Shown: positions 21,701-31,756 of the stretch, one piece after another
How positions within the stretch are numbered: the stretch's first letter is position 1
How the letters are laid out: every line of letters begins with the position of its first letter
Origin: Ephydatia muelleri
Lineage: Eukaryota; Porifera; Demospongiae; Spongillida; Spongillidae
Direction: 5' to 3'
Assembly: GCA_013339895.1 (NCBI GenBank)
Contig: JABACO010000014.1
Span: 1,217,046-1,281,045, forward strand
DNA length: 64,000 nt
Position numbers and translations under genes: made by a program
The notes under the pieces: model-generated
What the model was told of the DNA's origin: nothing
The model's database searches: none
Seen by the model: the letters and a program-made list of their open reading frames with translations, nothing else

Positions 21701-24700
21701 TTCTTATGTCCGGGATGCACAAGAGCTGCATCTGTGAGAAGATGTTTGGATGGCTGAACCCAGATTTGAGGGAAAGGTAGCACTCAAAAACTTCAGAAGG
21801 CAGCTGATTCCAATTTTGTACATCCAAATCCCAGGAAGGTGGAGGGCCAGCGTTGGAAAATGCTGAATTTAAGGTAGTAATTAACCTTGAAATGGCTACA
21901 CAGCGTTGGGTATTTTTCACCTTAAAAAAAAACTGACATCTCTCGAAGTGGTTTCAGCAACTTGCAAAGCTTGGAGGCAGACTCCCATTGTAAAGCAGTT
22001 GGATCTGGCTGTATATTGAATTCCCTACACACATCCTTTATGAAAGGTTCTAGAGTTATGCATCGCTCTAACATGTAGTAGGTAGAGTTCCATCGTGTAA
22101 TGATATCCTTGATCACTGTTAAGGCCACAGAGTGAGTGTATTTTCCCCATTCAAGCTGCTCATCATCACCAGCCAATTCAAGCATTTCCCTATCAGACTT
22201 GATTTTCTCTTTCTGCAGTTGCTTTAAAAATTCTAGTCTCTGAGAGCTGTTCCTGATAGAACTCACGAAATAAGTGAACAAGGTCACGAGTTGATGACTC
22301 TGCAACTTTTGTTCTGTCAGGGTCAATTGCACTTTTTACTACCAGGTTGAATGTGTGACAGGCACACGATGGATCTTCTTCAATGATGTCCTGTTCGACA
22401 AGTTGATTAACAGCTGCCCTGAAGTTTGCTCCATTGTCAGTGGTGATGCTGTCCAGTCTGGTTCCAAGTTGGTATTTCACATTGACACAATCTTTTAGTA
22501 ATGCAGCAATGTTGTCCGCTGTGTGAGATTTGTTATCAACTTTGACAGCTAGAACAGCTGACACCAACTTCCAATTGAATTTTCCTGAAAGAGGCAAAGG
22601 CTGTTTGTCAATCCAGTGACCAGTCACCCCAACATAAGATTCACCAGTGTGAGCAAGAACACCGTCAATCATAAGGGAAATAGACGATGCACGCTTAGCC
22701 GAATCTCGGATCTAGGAAAATAAAATACATGAGTATACGTACCATTTTATGATTTTTTGAAGTATATACTCACCTTGTTTTCTACTGTGGCAGCTGCTGC
22801 AGCTTGTAATTCCGTAGTTTTGGTACGATGTGGTAGATCGAAACAACCACGCGAAATGAATTCAATGTACTCCCGGTATTCAGGTATGTCATTGACCAGT
22901 GGAGGCAAAAGTGCAGCACAATGTGCTTGAATCATCAAAGCATGTGCTTTTGTGTTCTCTTCGACGGACATACGGAGTGTGAAATGCTGAGTGATTAATT
23001 TACGTTGAAGGGGTTGAACAGGTTGAACTGCAGTACAGTCTGACGCTTCTTTCACGTCATCAGTATGGTCCTTCAGCTCTCTATGACACAAAAACTTATA
23101 ACGTTATACACGTACATACAGAAACGGTACATGCTAAAAGCACAACTGACTAGCTAGGACAAAATGCATGCACTACATGACGTACAGGTTGTGTTCATCT
23201 TTCAGGTGCCTGGTCATCTTAGTTGTAGATCCATCAGCTCGGGAAATCCATATTATTTTCATATTCTGTTCACATAAGGCGCACAAAGCCCAATCATTGA
23301 ACGTCTTCAACTCAACCAGATGGATGAAAAGCATTCTTTGAGTAGCTATCTGGTGGAGGCAGTTTGGCAGATGGATCAGTTTTCTTCCTCTTAGAATCGG
23401 GTTCTTTATGATCGTCGGCCATCATATATACAGCGCGGTGTACTGAAAATCTAGTCTATGCAACGGTCAAATCTTTGTATTTCAAAACTCCCACTTCAAA
23501 CACGAACATAACACACGAATACAGAAATAGCTTTATATAATGTTTCTCTTAACATCCTTTGACCTGTATCCCACTAGTGTAGTTCTTCTTAACAAGTGGC
23601 AGGAAATGTGAGCCTGTGTGACGGGAAGACTACATGTAAATCAATTCATCACACCAAACAAGGGGTCTATTCAAAACACTTTATGGCCATTGTGTTGCCT
23701 CTCACGTTATACACATGGGCTTATCATAAGCCGCTTACATGTATTTAACAAGCGGAGTATAAATCTTTATTATTATGTCTGTTAAAATTGTAGTTTAATT
23801 AACAATTAATTAACCGTGACCGTCAAAGACCGGCTCATATTTTTGACGGTCAGCCGCCAAATATATGACGACCACTGTGCTTCCCGGCTCAGACGGCCAG
23901 GCATGTTGGCGGTCCACGATCACTGACGGTCAGCACAAAAATCGGCAATTTTTGACGGCTGCCGGACGGCCACGGCTGGCCGCGGCAACACTGATTACAA
24001 GGTAAAATTGGAGCTGGTTGGTGCGCTTGAAGACCCGTATGAGAGAGGCATTGTTAGTGTAGATTGGAATAATTGGCCTCAGGTCGAGTATCCTGATATT
24101 TACAGCTATCTAATTCAAACACCCAGCATTTACACTGGAGAAAGCCTTAAGGCCTACAAAAGTTTGGAAGCGTATAATTTATTCATTAACGATTGGGTGG
24201 AAGATATCACTGTTTATGCAATGTCAGGTACCTCTGCCACCAGTATTGCTATTGGAAGTGTAAAACATTCTCAGCGGCGTTCAAGCACTCCTTGCAAATC
24301 TTGGATAGCAGCAAGGAATGAAGGAACTATATTATGAGCAGGTCTGGGTGAAGCGTGCTCACATATAGGTGCAATTCTGTTTACACTCGACAAGAACACG
24401 CAGTATCAGAAGACAACAACATGTACTTCTTTACCATGCTCCTGGCTGCCACCAACATTTCAAAATGTACCATACTCAGAGCTGGCTATGATTTCCTTTG
24501 CTACACCTCAACATAAAGCGATGTAGAAGTGAAAAGGAAACAGAAGATACCAGCCCACAAGCTAAGAAGCAAGCCACAAAGAGAATACAGATTCCATCAG
24601 CTGAAGAGCTTGAAACTTTTTATTCAAGTCTGAGTAAATCAGGTATGCCTGTATTGCTTTCACTTGTACCAGGGTATTCAGAAAAGTACATACCACTTTG

Positions 24701-27700
24701 TGTCAAGGGTGTCTTACTGACCTTTTTAATAAAGAGAATCTTAATCTGTCACATGATGATCTTTTACTAATCTGCGAAGAGGTGTTCAACACATCCAAAA
24801 TTACACAGGATGTTGCAAAGTGCATAGAAGAGCAGACACGGGAGTAAGCACAATCAAAGATTTGGTTTCAGCAAAGGGCAGGCCGTGTAACTGCATCTCA
24901 TCTTAAAGCAGCTGTACGCACATCCATCAGTAAGCCATCACAATCCTTAATTAAAGCAGTTTGTTATCCTGAAAGTGTACAATTTAAGTCTAAAGGCCGG
25001 CATACACGGGTCAACTTTTGTTGATTTGTTGCTTGCAACAAGTTGATTGTGCGATTATGTGGTTATAGTTGACTGATGAATAGAGTTACGAACGTGATAT
25101 ATCATAACTGTGAAAATCGTGCGACACATCGTTTCAACAAATATGGATGTCGTTTCAACAAATATGGATATTGATGTCACCATGGGTAGAGCTGCTTGCA
25201 CTGCTGTTATTATAGCCCTGATCATAAGGAAGCGACAGCGAAGAAGAAGGAAGCGAAGTATATGGGTAAGGGAGTGGATAAGACGTAGACATAAATATGG
25301 GGCCTACCACCACCTCATGCTAGAGTTGCAAGCTATGGACGTGTCCAGCTCCCTAGTGTACTGTGTTCTTATAGTTTTCAATTTCTTCATCACTTCTTCT
25401 TCTATTATCACACAATTGTATAACAGAAAATAGCGTGCTATATACATGCATGTATTACTGAATTTTAATTTATCTATTACAGTGTAATATAAGTACAAAT
25501 AAGAATCGCAGTAACAAGTCTACATCTCTATTTCACCCAATAGTGCATGTAGTCTGTACATGTACGAGTCCTACACCGTACACGTTCAAGAATAATGTGC
25601 AGTGTACTACCGGTACCTGTCGCTGTTAATGCCGTAGCAATCTCCTGCATTGCACTCCTCCTTTTATCCCGGTTATGGTAGTCTTTACTTTTCGTGTTGT
25701 AGAGGCATTCCCTATTCTCTGTCTACTTTAGCATTACTCCATTGGAAGGAAGCCATTTTTGTTTTAATAAGAGCTAATAACAGCTAATAACAGTGCGGTA
25801 CGCGGTACATCTCTTTGATGTAGCAGCAACTTGTTGCTTCAAATTAGGAAGGCTCTCTAATTTTTGGGCAACTTTCGACTTGTTGCTATCAACAAATCAA
25901 CTCGTATCATACACGAGTCAACTCAAGTCGACCAAACCACTTAATCGCACAATCAACTTGTTGCAAGCAACAAATCAACCGGAAGTTGACCCGTGTATGC
26001 CGGCCTTAAGGCTACAAAGTGGGGATGTAAACATGAAGAACAAGCACGCATGGAGTATCAAAGTTCTACTCAGAAACATCACAACAATTTTTCCATTACA
26101 AATAATGACATGTTAACTACCCATTCATGGGGGCGTCACCTGATGGCATAATCAGTTGCACTTGCTGTGGAATCGGACGGAGTTCTTGAGATAAAATGCC
26201 TATTACTATCAGGGACAAGCACAGCTAAAGTTTTGCAATGCTCAGTATTGTGACTTTGTAGTTTGGAGAGAAGGGGAATTTGTGAAGCAACGTATATACC
26301 CCAAAGAATCGGGAGAATGGTTTTGTCCTGACTGCGAACAGAAGACAAAATAATATCACTAAGGACATATTGCATTGTATTCAAATCAATATGTTTGCAA
26401 TCAAATTCAGTCATCAGTGTATACATCATTAATTAAATGATACAACAGAATCACAGCAATTGCACAATGCAGAACAAATAACAACAATTTTGTCTATACA
26501 GCTAATGTTCTCTGAATCACACATAATAAAATTTTGACTGCAGAGTCATATACTTCTGGTGAACCATTCCAATTACACGTTCAATATGAATGCGAATGCG
26601 AGATAACTGACGAGAAATGTCCACATCAGCTTTGCTCAGCTGCTTTTTTTCCCCGTGTAAAAGCAGGCAATTTTACCTCAGCACAGAAAAGACCAGCACT
26701 GTCATAGATGTTAAAGCCTCTATCTGCTAAGACTAAGTGTCTCCAGGTGACAAATTATCAAAATGCCACAATATTCTGTTAGGTATACATCAGACACCCT
26801 TCCACCCCAGCCTTTGGAAATGTAACTGATTGCACCTTGTGGGGATATTCCAATGAGAAACTTTACCGTATTGTGCTTCTTATAATTTGACCAGGTTTGG
26901 GCTCTTGCCATCAAATTAGTAGGCCTTTCAGTGAAAACTTCAAAACAATCAATGATTACAATGCATTTACTGAAGTGCTTCTAAAATCTATGGACATTGT
27001 TTTTAACACTTCTTCCCTGGTAGGCCATTTAACCAAAGGACCCAACGTAATATACAACACGTCTATCATTTTTTGAATATAGCGTGCTACAGTTGACTGA
27101 TTCACACCAAACCTGTAGGCAAGGTCCTGATTTCCAGTGTTTAAACGAAGTTTGATCAAAACTAAAATAAATTGCTGGAAACAGGTAAGGGTGCTTTTAT
27201 TACTGATTGTAATAGCTGGTGCTACCAATTTAAATACTGCCATTAATCTGTGAAAATTGGGTATTCCTTCACCTTAGCATCATCATTGTGAAACAGATGG
27301 CAGTTGTTTTGTCGGCTCTCTCCCGTGTGTGGTTCACAAGTAGTCGGTGCCGTTGCCAACTTCCGATAGCTGTAGCAAAGACTCTGCAGCATCCATTTTT
27401 TCTCTCTCATCCAACTTCCTTTTTTTCACCTCCAAAGTTCTGTGGAATCTGTTCATATCATGCACACGCTTCCTCTTCAAAGGGCTCTTCATGTGCTTGA
27501 ATAAGGAAGGAACATAATCAGGGGATAGGAGGTTGTTGCTCTTTTCCCCCGAAACAAAGTGTACGTTACATATCCACGAGTACTCATTTGGAATCCAATC
27601 TTTGCGCCCCACTGCTGCTATCCACTGGGACTTACGTTCTTCATCTTGAGGAAAACGATAAAAATGAACGCCCGAACCTTTAATGAAACGATTACTGCAT

Positions 27701-28636
27701 CCAACTGCACAACAAGCCTTGCCCATACTATTGTTTTTGACACTCAAAATGGCGGATAACACAAATAACGTCACTTCGCTCCGCCCATTGCACAACTTCT
27801 ATTGAGCCATGATAAAGATTTATTTATAATTAATTTTTTCCACATACTGGCCTGCTGTTACGTTTTGATGGCGATTGGCCTTGTCAAACATCGACCATAT
27901 GCGACGCCATGCGTATGGTTTGATCACTAGATGGTGAACTACGATTATTCTATGCTCAACTGGTTAGTAGAATCAGCAAACTCTCCATCGTGTGTACATT
28001 GTGCAGTTCCAGCATTGAAACATGTACACAAGCCCAAGTTCAACAGCACTAATACTTGCATTGATCTCTGCCCCTCCCCCATCCCATGTATGGAACATGA
28101 CAGTAGGGCAGTAATGTACCTCTTATGGGCAAATAAGGAATTCCTTTCTACCATTGTCACTGGCAGATCTGCCCATTAGTACCTGCACACCTCACTTCCC
28201 TGTAACCAGTGAAATCTAGTTACGAATCTGATGTGATGGCGTCCTTGTTTTGTTCCTCTTCTAGGTTGTGTGCGTAAAACGAGGCTGCTTTTCATGGTGG
28301 GACAGACGAGGATACACATTGACAAAGTGGAGGGACTTGGGGACTTCATTGAACTGGAGGTGAGCACACTAGTCACTCCTGTTGTCGCTTCTGAGTGCAG
28401 TCTGGCACGAGCAAAGTTTTATGTGTGTGTGTATGTCTCTTTTGTTTATGTATGCATGCCTGTACTTATTGTGAGTGTGTGTGGTATGTGTGTGTGTGCA
28501 GGTGGTGATGTACCCTGAGCAGGAGCTCACTGAAGGGGAGAGAATCGCAGAGGACCTGATGTCAAAACTGGGAGTGACCAAGGAAGACCTTGAAACACAG
28601 GCCTACATCGACCTGCTGCCAAAGTGTAGTAGTTGA
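14694..28636 (+). CDS. CYTH-domain protein (class IV adenylate cyclase-like / triphosphate hydrolase fold), six exons
   Basis: Exons: 14694-14778, 14841-14896, 14953-15051, 15155-15203, 28265-28359, 28502-28636. Splice signals are GT..AG, phases agree, and the product is 172 aa. It starts [11 protein letters not shown], carrying the acidic/basic EIKAK strand of CYTH proteins. Further family blocks are [52 protein letters not shown] and the C-terminal [12 protein letters not shown] proteins bind a triphosphate in a beta-barrel tunnel with Mg2+ or Mn2+; this CyaB-like animal subgroup has no well-established substrate. Length is typical for a single CYTH domain. Exons 5-6 lie in copy A of the duplicated segment and are repeated in copy B (48823-48917, 49060-49194), which has no exons 1-4. 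Intron 4 is about 13 kb and full of other genes and transposons. Confidence 0.88.
15523..17643 (-). CDS. JmjC-domain (cupin-type 2-oxoglutarate oxygenase) protein with signal peptide, copy A
   Basis: The first exon starts at 17643 with a short basic N-terminus and a hydrophobic signal sequence ([17 protein letters not shown]). It carries [33 protein letters not shown] and the iron-binding HxD strand in [21 protein letters not shown], followed by [10 protein letters not shown]. The last exon, about 15523-15700, codes for [20 protein letters not shown], the second half of the double-stranded beta-helix with the distal histidine, and ends RGTIAAS before a TAG. A (CA)n tract precedes its acceptor. 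The exact donor, and whether a small middle exon exists, is unresolved. A C/G-rich segment near 17110-17165 may be a tiny intron. Related secreted or ER JmjC proteins (JMJD8-like) are known; the substrate is unknown. A one-base difference from copy B (GGCAACC versus GGCAAACC) shifts the frame after PVTM in this copy. Confidence 0.72.
15706..15759. repeat. (GT)27 microsatellite
   Basis: Pure GT run in the JmjC gene's last intron. The equivalent in copy B (36075-36112) is 16 bp shorter. Confidence 0.97.
17644..17956. promoter_or_regulatory. Probable divergent promoter of the JmjC gene and a small plus-strand gene
   Basis: This is the interval upstream of the minus-strand JmjC start. The composition differs from the introns and has several CG dinucleotides. 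A TTACGTAA-type palindromic site lies at 17680-17687 (cttacgtaat). It is promoter-like by position only. Confidence 0.35.
17957..18166 (+). pseudogene. Possible small single-pass membrane protein gene, copy A (frame disturbed)
   Basis: A short reading frame beginning MVPVHD, basic ([12 protein letters not shown]), then a glycine-rich hydrophobic stretch ([20 protein letters not shown]) that would span a membrane. In copy A an extra base (GATTATG versus GATATG) breaks the frame after MVPVHD, and one C is missing near the end. The intact version is in copy B at 38280-38489. I do not recognise the family. The size and basic N-terminus resemble small mitochondrial inner-membrane assembly factors, but that is a guess. 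Confidence 0.35.
18182..20834 (-). mobile_element. TIR transposon coding for a DUF6589-type protein, copy A
   Basis: 2653 bp. Terminal inverted repeats match for the first 34 bp (TAGTCTCGTACCCAGACCC..CACAGCTG). A perfect 9-bp target duplication TCATAAATC sits at 18173-18181 and 20835-20843. The coding strand is minus. Neither the TSD length nor the protein family fits the classical superfamilies I know (hAT 8 bp, PIF 3 bp, Tc1 TA). The element is nested in intron 4 of the CYTH gene, 39 bp from a hAT element. Confidence 0.88.
18424..20777 (-). pseudogene. DUF6589-type transposase-like protein, degenerate, copy A
   Basis: Read right to left: a Cys-rich N-terminus ([20 protein letters not shown]), a helical middle ([20 protein letters not shown]), an acidic/Ser-rich linker ([18 protein letters not shown]), then the DUF6589 core: [69 protein letters not shown] and a diverged DWHTKM block near 18424. 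Several exons or frames are needed and the usual region after DWHT is missing, so it is probably not functional. The Asp of GDN, GDQLT and DWHT recur in the family and would be candidate metal ligands. Copy B reads the usual GGDQLT. The family call is from memory of the motif pattern. Confidence 0.65.
20880..23993 (-). mobile_element. hAT transposon, copy A (left terminus damaged)
   Basis: The right end reads CCGCGGCAACACTG, the reverse complement of a hAT-like terminus CAGTGTTGCCGCGG. The left end in copy A starts at GCCGCGGCTGAC because 10 bp (GAGCAGTTTT) are missing relative to copy B. Subterminal regions (20935-21060 and 23815-23990) are dense in short direct and inverted GACGGTCA/TGACCGTC motifs, as expected for transposase binding sites. 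The flanking 8 bp in B (ATTTTGAG / ATTACAAG) are only partly alike, so the TSD is eroded. Confidence 0.8.
21199..23425 (-). pseudogene. hAT transposase (BED finger, RNase H-like core, dimerisation domain), copy A
   Basis: Starts at 23425 ([15 protein letters not shown]). The BED zinc finger reads [21 protein letters not shown] (C-x2-C, H-x4-H). The middle exon has [20 protein letters not shown] (first catalytic Asp region), [15 protein letters not shown] (second Asp) and [14 protein letters not shown]. Then comes [18 protein letters not shown]. The C-terminal hAT dimerisation domain is present as [20 protein letters not shown] with [10 protein letters not shown]. At least two frame changes (near 22265 and 21920) separate the parts, shared with copy B, so it is a decayed autonomous element or has unrecognised introns. 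About 57 bp between the start region and the BED finger are deleted relative to copy B. Confidence 0.82.
24994..26006 (+). mobile_element. Non-autonomous PIF/Harbinger element nested in the YqaJ gene, copy A
   Basis: 1013 bp with long TIRs (AGGCCGGCATACACGGGTCA.. / its reverse complement, roughly 70 bp with few mismatches) and a 3-bp TAA target duplication at 24991-24993 and 26007-26009. This fits PIF/Harbinger. It holds only a truncated transposase start, so it must have been mobilised in trans. Confidence 0.9.
25110..25433 (+). pseudogene. Truncated Harbinger transposase N-terminus, copy A
   Basis: About 107 codons. The segment [20 protein letters not shown] followed by AYHHLMLEL matches the N-terminal 'R..WVRPWl.RR...GaY..Ll.EL' block of HARBI1/PIF transposases. 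The DDE nuclease domain is absent. The remaining codons are not conserved. Confidence 0.72.
26429..27726 (-). pseudogene. THAP zinc finger - DDE (DDE_Tnp_4 / ISL2EU-type) transposase, copy A
   Basis: Starts [14 protein letters not shown] at 27726. The THAP C2CH finger has C-x4-[14 protein letters not shown]-x2-H (ICNVHFVSG) and a C-terminal VPSLF. Next come a helix-turn-helix ([19 protein letters not shown]) and the DDE domain: [14 protein letters not shown] (Asp), [15 protein letters not shown] (Asp), [21 protein letters not shown] (Glu), ending [12 protein letters not shown]. Frame breaks lie near 27260 and 26535 in both copies. Copy A also lacks one T near 26980 that copy B keeps, breaking SIDFRKHFSK. 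Tail to tail with the SWIM/YqaJ gene. Confidence 0.8.
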
Positions 28637-30546
28637 AATTAAAATTATTAAAAAAAAACAACAACTTCTGTGTGGACGTTTTGGCAGCTGTCACATGACC
28701 ACATGCACACACACATGCATGCACACGCACATAGTAACTATTTCATTTTGTAATGACAAATCCACATTATTTATTTATATATATCACTGTTGTCAAGGTT
28801 TATTTATAAATATAACGTATCACTATTGTCAAGGAGCCAGCTGTCCCATCAACTCTAATCATGCTATTAATTAACTTGCTATCATTAACTTTCGCACAAA
28901 TGAGTTGACCAAGATTTGCACCCTCTCTGTACACATAGGTGGACATCAGACAACAAGAGCCAAGGTGGCGACCGAGCAGTTCTTAAATTACATAGTTACG
29001 CTGAATTGTGGTGTCCAGGTGTTGGTCCCGTTGCATTCACTGCTGCGAGCTGTTGCTATGCAACCCATCACCTCCCCCAATCCCACTGATGTTCACGGGG
29101 AGAGCGTAGTTATCTTCCTCCAGAGTGGGGCACTTCAGAGTGAAGTATATCCCCATCACGCGGCCCTCTAGCCTGTAGTCACCCACTGGCTGCCTGAACC
29201 TTGACCTCCTGTGGTAGCACCTGCCTAGAACGTTGCTTGTGCTAGCGTCCGAGGCGTCATCAAGGGTCTGGGCACCCTCCTTGGATTTCCCGCTGGCAAT
29301 AACATTTTGGTAGACGAGCTTGAACAGGGACTTGGCTCTCCTGGGTGTGGTAGGATGGATTGGGTGGCGAGTGTGCGTGTGAGGGAGTGGGATGAGGCTT
29401 GTAATTATGCTGTTTGCAGTCTGTTGATTATTAGGAAACTTGCAAAAGTGTGTAGGCATGTTGGAGTGGGTGCTTGAGTGTGTCTGTGTGTACCCATGTG
29501 TGTTTGTACAATGCATTCCCATATGCATGTATAGTACATGAATGAGTGGCATTTTATGCGCGCGTGTGTTTAGGTGTGTTGTGTGCACGCGTGTTTTGCA
29601 TGTGTGTGTACATGTGTGTGCATGTGTCTGTTCCTGTGTGTGCATGTGTGGATATGCATGCGGAAGTGCATATGTGAGTGTCATGTGTGTACATGTGTGG
29701 GTGTGTGCATGTGTGGGTGTGTACATGTGTGGGTGTGTACATGTGTGGGTGTGTACATGTGTGGGTGTGTGCATGTGTGGGTGTGTGCATGTGCCGCTCA
29801 CTTCCACTTGGAGGGGGAGGGGCCTGACACCACCTGGAGGGTACTGAAGGAGGCAGTCTTGGTCATGCCAGGGGGACACTTGCGAGGCAGCTCCTGCTGG
29901 GCCACGCCCACATGCCACATTTGACGCTCCCCAAATGTGCCTGCAAGGGAAAGACAAAGAGTTGTTGGGGGGAGGGGAGTGGACAATGTTTAGGTGTGGA
30001 TTAAAATGGATTAAAAAACATATTATTGTCAAATTCGAAAGTGTGTGGTGCCTGCTCAAGGCACACTGTAGCTTCTTCACATTGCTGTCCCACTTCAGGT
30101 GGGCCACACCCCTCTATATTGACCACACTTACCCCTAGTGACCACACCTCCCCATACTGGTTACAACTCCACATAATGGACACACCTCATAGTGGCCAAC
30201 CTCCCCATAATGACCACACCTCCCTGTATGGCCAGACCCTCATACTACACCTCCCCACAATGACCACACCTCTCCATAATAACCAAACCTCCCCGTAATG
30301 ACCACACCTTCCCATATGGCCACCACTCCCCACTCCCTCCACCTTCTCACCTATGTACCTCCCGCTGGTGGTCCATACCGACACACAGCAGTCGGTGGAT
30401 GCAGGACACTATCAGGTCCCTGTCTTCTACCATCTCCACGGAAACAACCACACCCATATGACCCTGCCAGGTCACCAGGAGAGGAGGGGGTGTGGTCACA
30501 GGTTTTTTTCTTGCCGACACACAGTATGCTGTGATGTCATAATCTG

Positions 30547-31170
30547 AGAGGATAAGGAAGAATAGAAATGGATGGTCTATGGGCACAGTACGTTTTATTG
30601 GTTTTGAGAGACCGTGCAGAGGAATAAGGAAGAAATTAGGTGCGTATGGGCACAGTACGTTTTATTGGTTTGTTGAGAGGACCGTGAGAGGATAAGGAAG
30701 AAATGGATGGTCTATGGCACAGTACGTTTTATTGGTTTGTGAGAGACCGTGCAGAGGATAAGGAAGAAATGGATGGTCTATGGGCACAGTACGTTTTATT
30801 GGTTTGTGAGAGACCGTGCAGAGGATAAGGAAGAAATGGATGGGTCTATGGGCACAGTACGTTTTATTGGTTTGTGAGAGACCGTGCAGAGGATAAGGAA
30901 GAAATGGATGGTCTATGGGCACAGTACGTTTATTGGTTTGTGAGAGACCGTGCAGAGGATAAGGAAGAAATGGATGGTCTATGGGCACAGTAACGTTTTA
31001 ATTGGTTTGTGAGAGACCGTGCAGAGGATAAGGAAGAAATGGATGGTCTATGGGCACAGTACGTTTATTGGTTTGTGAGAAACCATGCAGAGTATAAGGA
31101 AGAAATGGATGGTCTATGGGCACAGTACGTTTTATTGGTTTGTGAGAGATCGTGCAGAGGTCTCTCTGAT
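30547..31170. repeat. 67-bp minisatellite in a WD40-gene intron, copy A (~9 copies)
   Basis: The unit starts GAGGATAAGGAAGAAATGGA and ends GAGAGACCGTGCA. It begins directly at the acceptor of exon 19 (30543), and on the minus strand each unit contains the TTCCTTATCCTCT pyrimidine stretch of that acceptor. Copy B has about 7 units. Confidence 0.93.
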
Positions 31171-31399
31171 GTCATAAGTTCACACGGGGTCAAAACGTGT
31201 CGAACTCGGAATGGAGCATTTAGTACGCTTGTCTGTGTGTATATAATGGTGTGAACTGTGTATATTTGGGGGGTCTGGTGACGAGATTAAGTGGCTAGCA
31301 GGTGGAACAACGTGAGCAGAGCAGCTTGGCGCTATAGCGGCGGGGCGCGCAAGCTGTAGCTAGTTCGGTCCGTTACATGGTTTCATCACTCCTAATCAT

Positions 31400-31756
31400 A
31401 CACACACACTCACATACATGTACACATACAGGCACTCACACACTGACATACACACATTCACACACACACACACACACACACACTGTATGTGTGGATGCAT
31501 TGTGTATTTATGTGTGTGCATTTTGTGTATCTACGTGCTTGGTGTATTTATACATGTGCATGTGTGCCATGCCTATGTCCTCTTGTTATCAGTCTTCTAT
31601 TTGCTGAATCCAATTTCTCATTTCATTACATGCTAGATTCCCTTAATTACATGTTAGATGGTACTAATGTGCGTGTGTGTGCATGTGTGTGTACATGTGT
31701 GTGTTCATGTGTGTGTGTGCATGTGTGTGTGCAGGTGTGTATGTGTGTGTGTGTAC
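31400..31756. repeat. CA and GT microsatellites in a WD40-gene intron, copy A
   Basis: CA-rich at about 31400-31482 and GT-rich at 31670-31754. Shorter in copy B. Confidence 0.9.

Larger units (their letters stand above)
24002..26353 (+). pseudogene. SWIM / YqaJ-type nuclease protein of a two-gene transposon, copy A (broken)
   Basis: Begins right after the hAT end, so its 5' part was cut off by that insertion. Conserved pieces are [31 protein letters not shown], a SWIM remnant [18 protein letters not shown] whose CxC half is lost at an in-frame stop near 24337, [11 protein letters not shown], then the YqaJ nuclease start [19 protein letters not shown] Harbinger element (24994-26006) interrupts it. 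The coding continues as [27 protein letters not shown] (acidic/Lys active-site strand) and [12 protein letters not shown]. YqaJ domains are lambda-exonuclease-like. Such SWIM-YqaJ proteins are partners of THAP-DDE transposases in ISL2EU-type elements, as here with the convergent gene at 26429-27726. Confidence 0.72.

Noticed and set aside
26136-26429. Minus-strand 97-codon frame ([16 protein letters not shown]..)
   Set aside because: It is antisense to the YqaJ remnant, whose plus-strand frame carries the recognisable DGVLEIKCP and YCDFVVW motifs.
30347-31300. A host gene made of the RPSIHFFLIL/TVPIDHPFLPYPLHGL repeat
   Set aside because: Translation of the 67-bp intronic minisatellite; flanked by in-phase WD40 exons on the minus strand.
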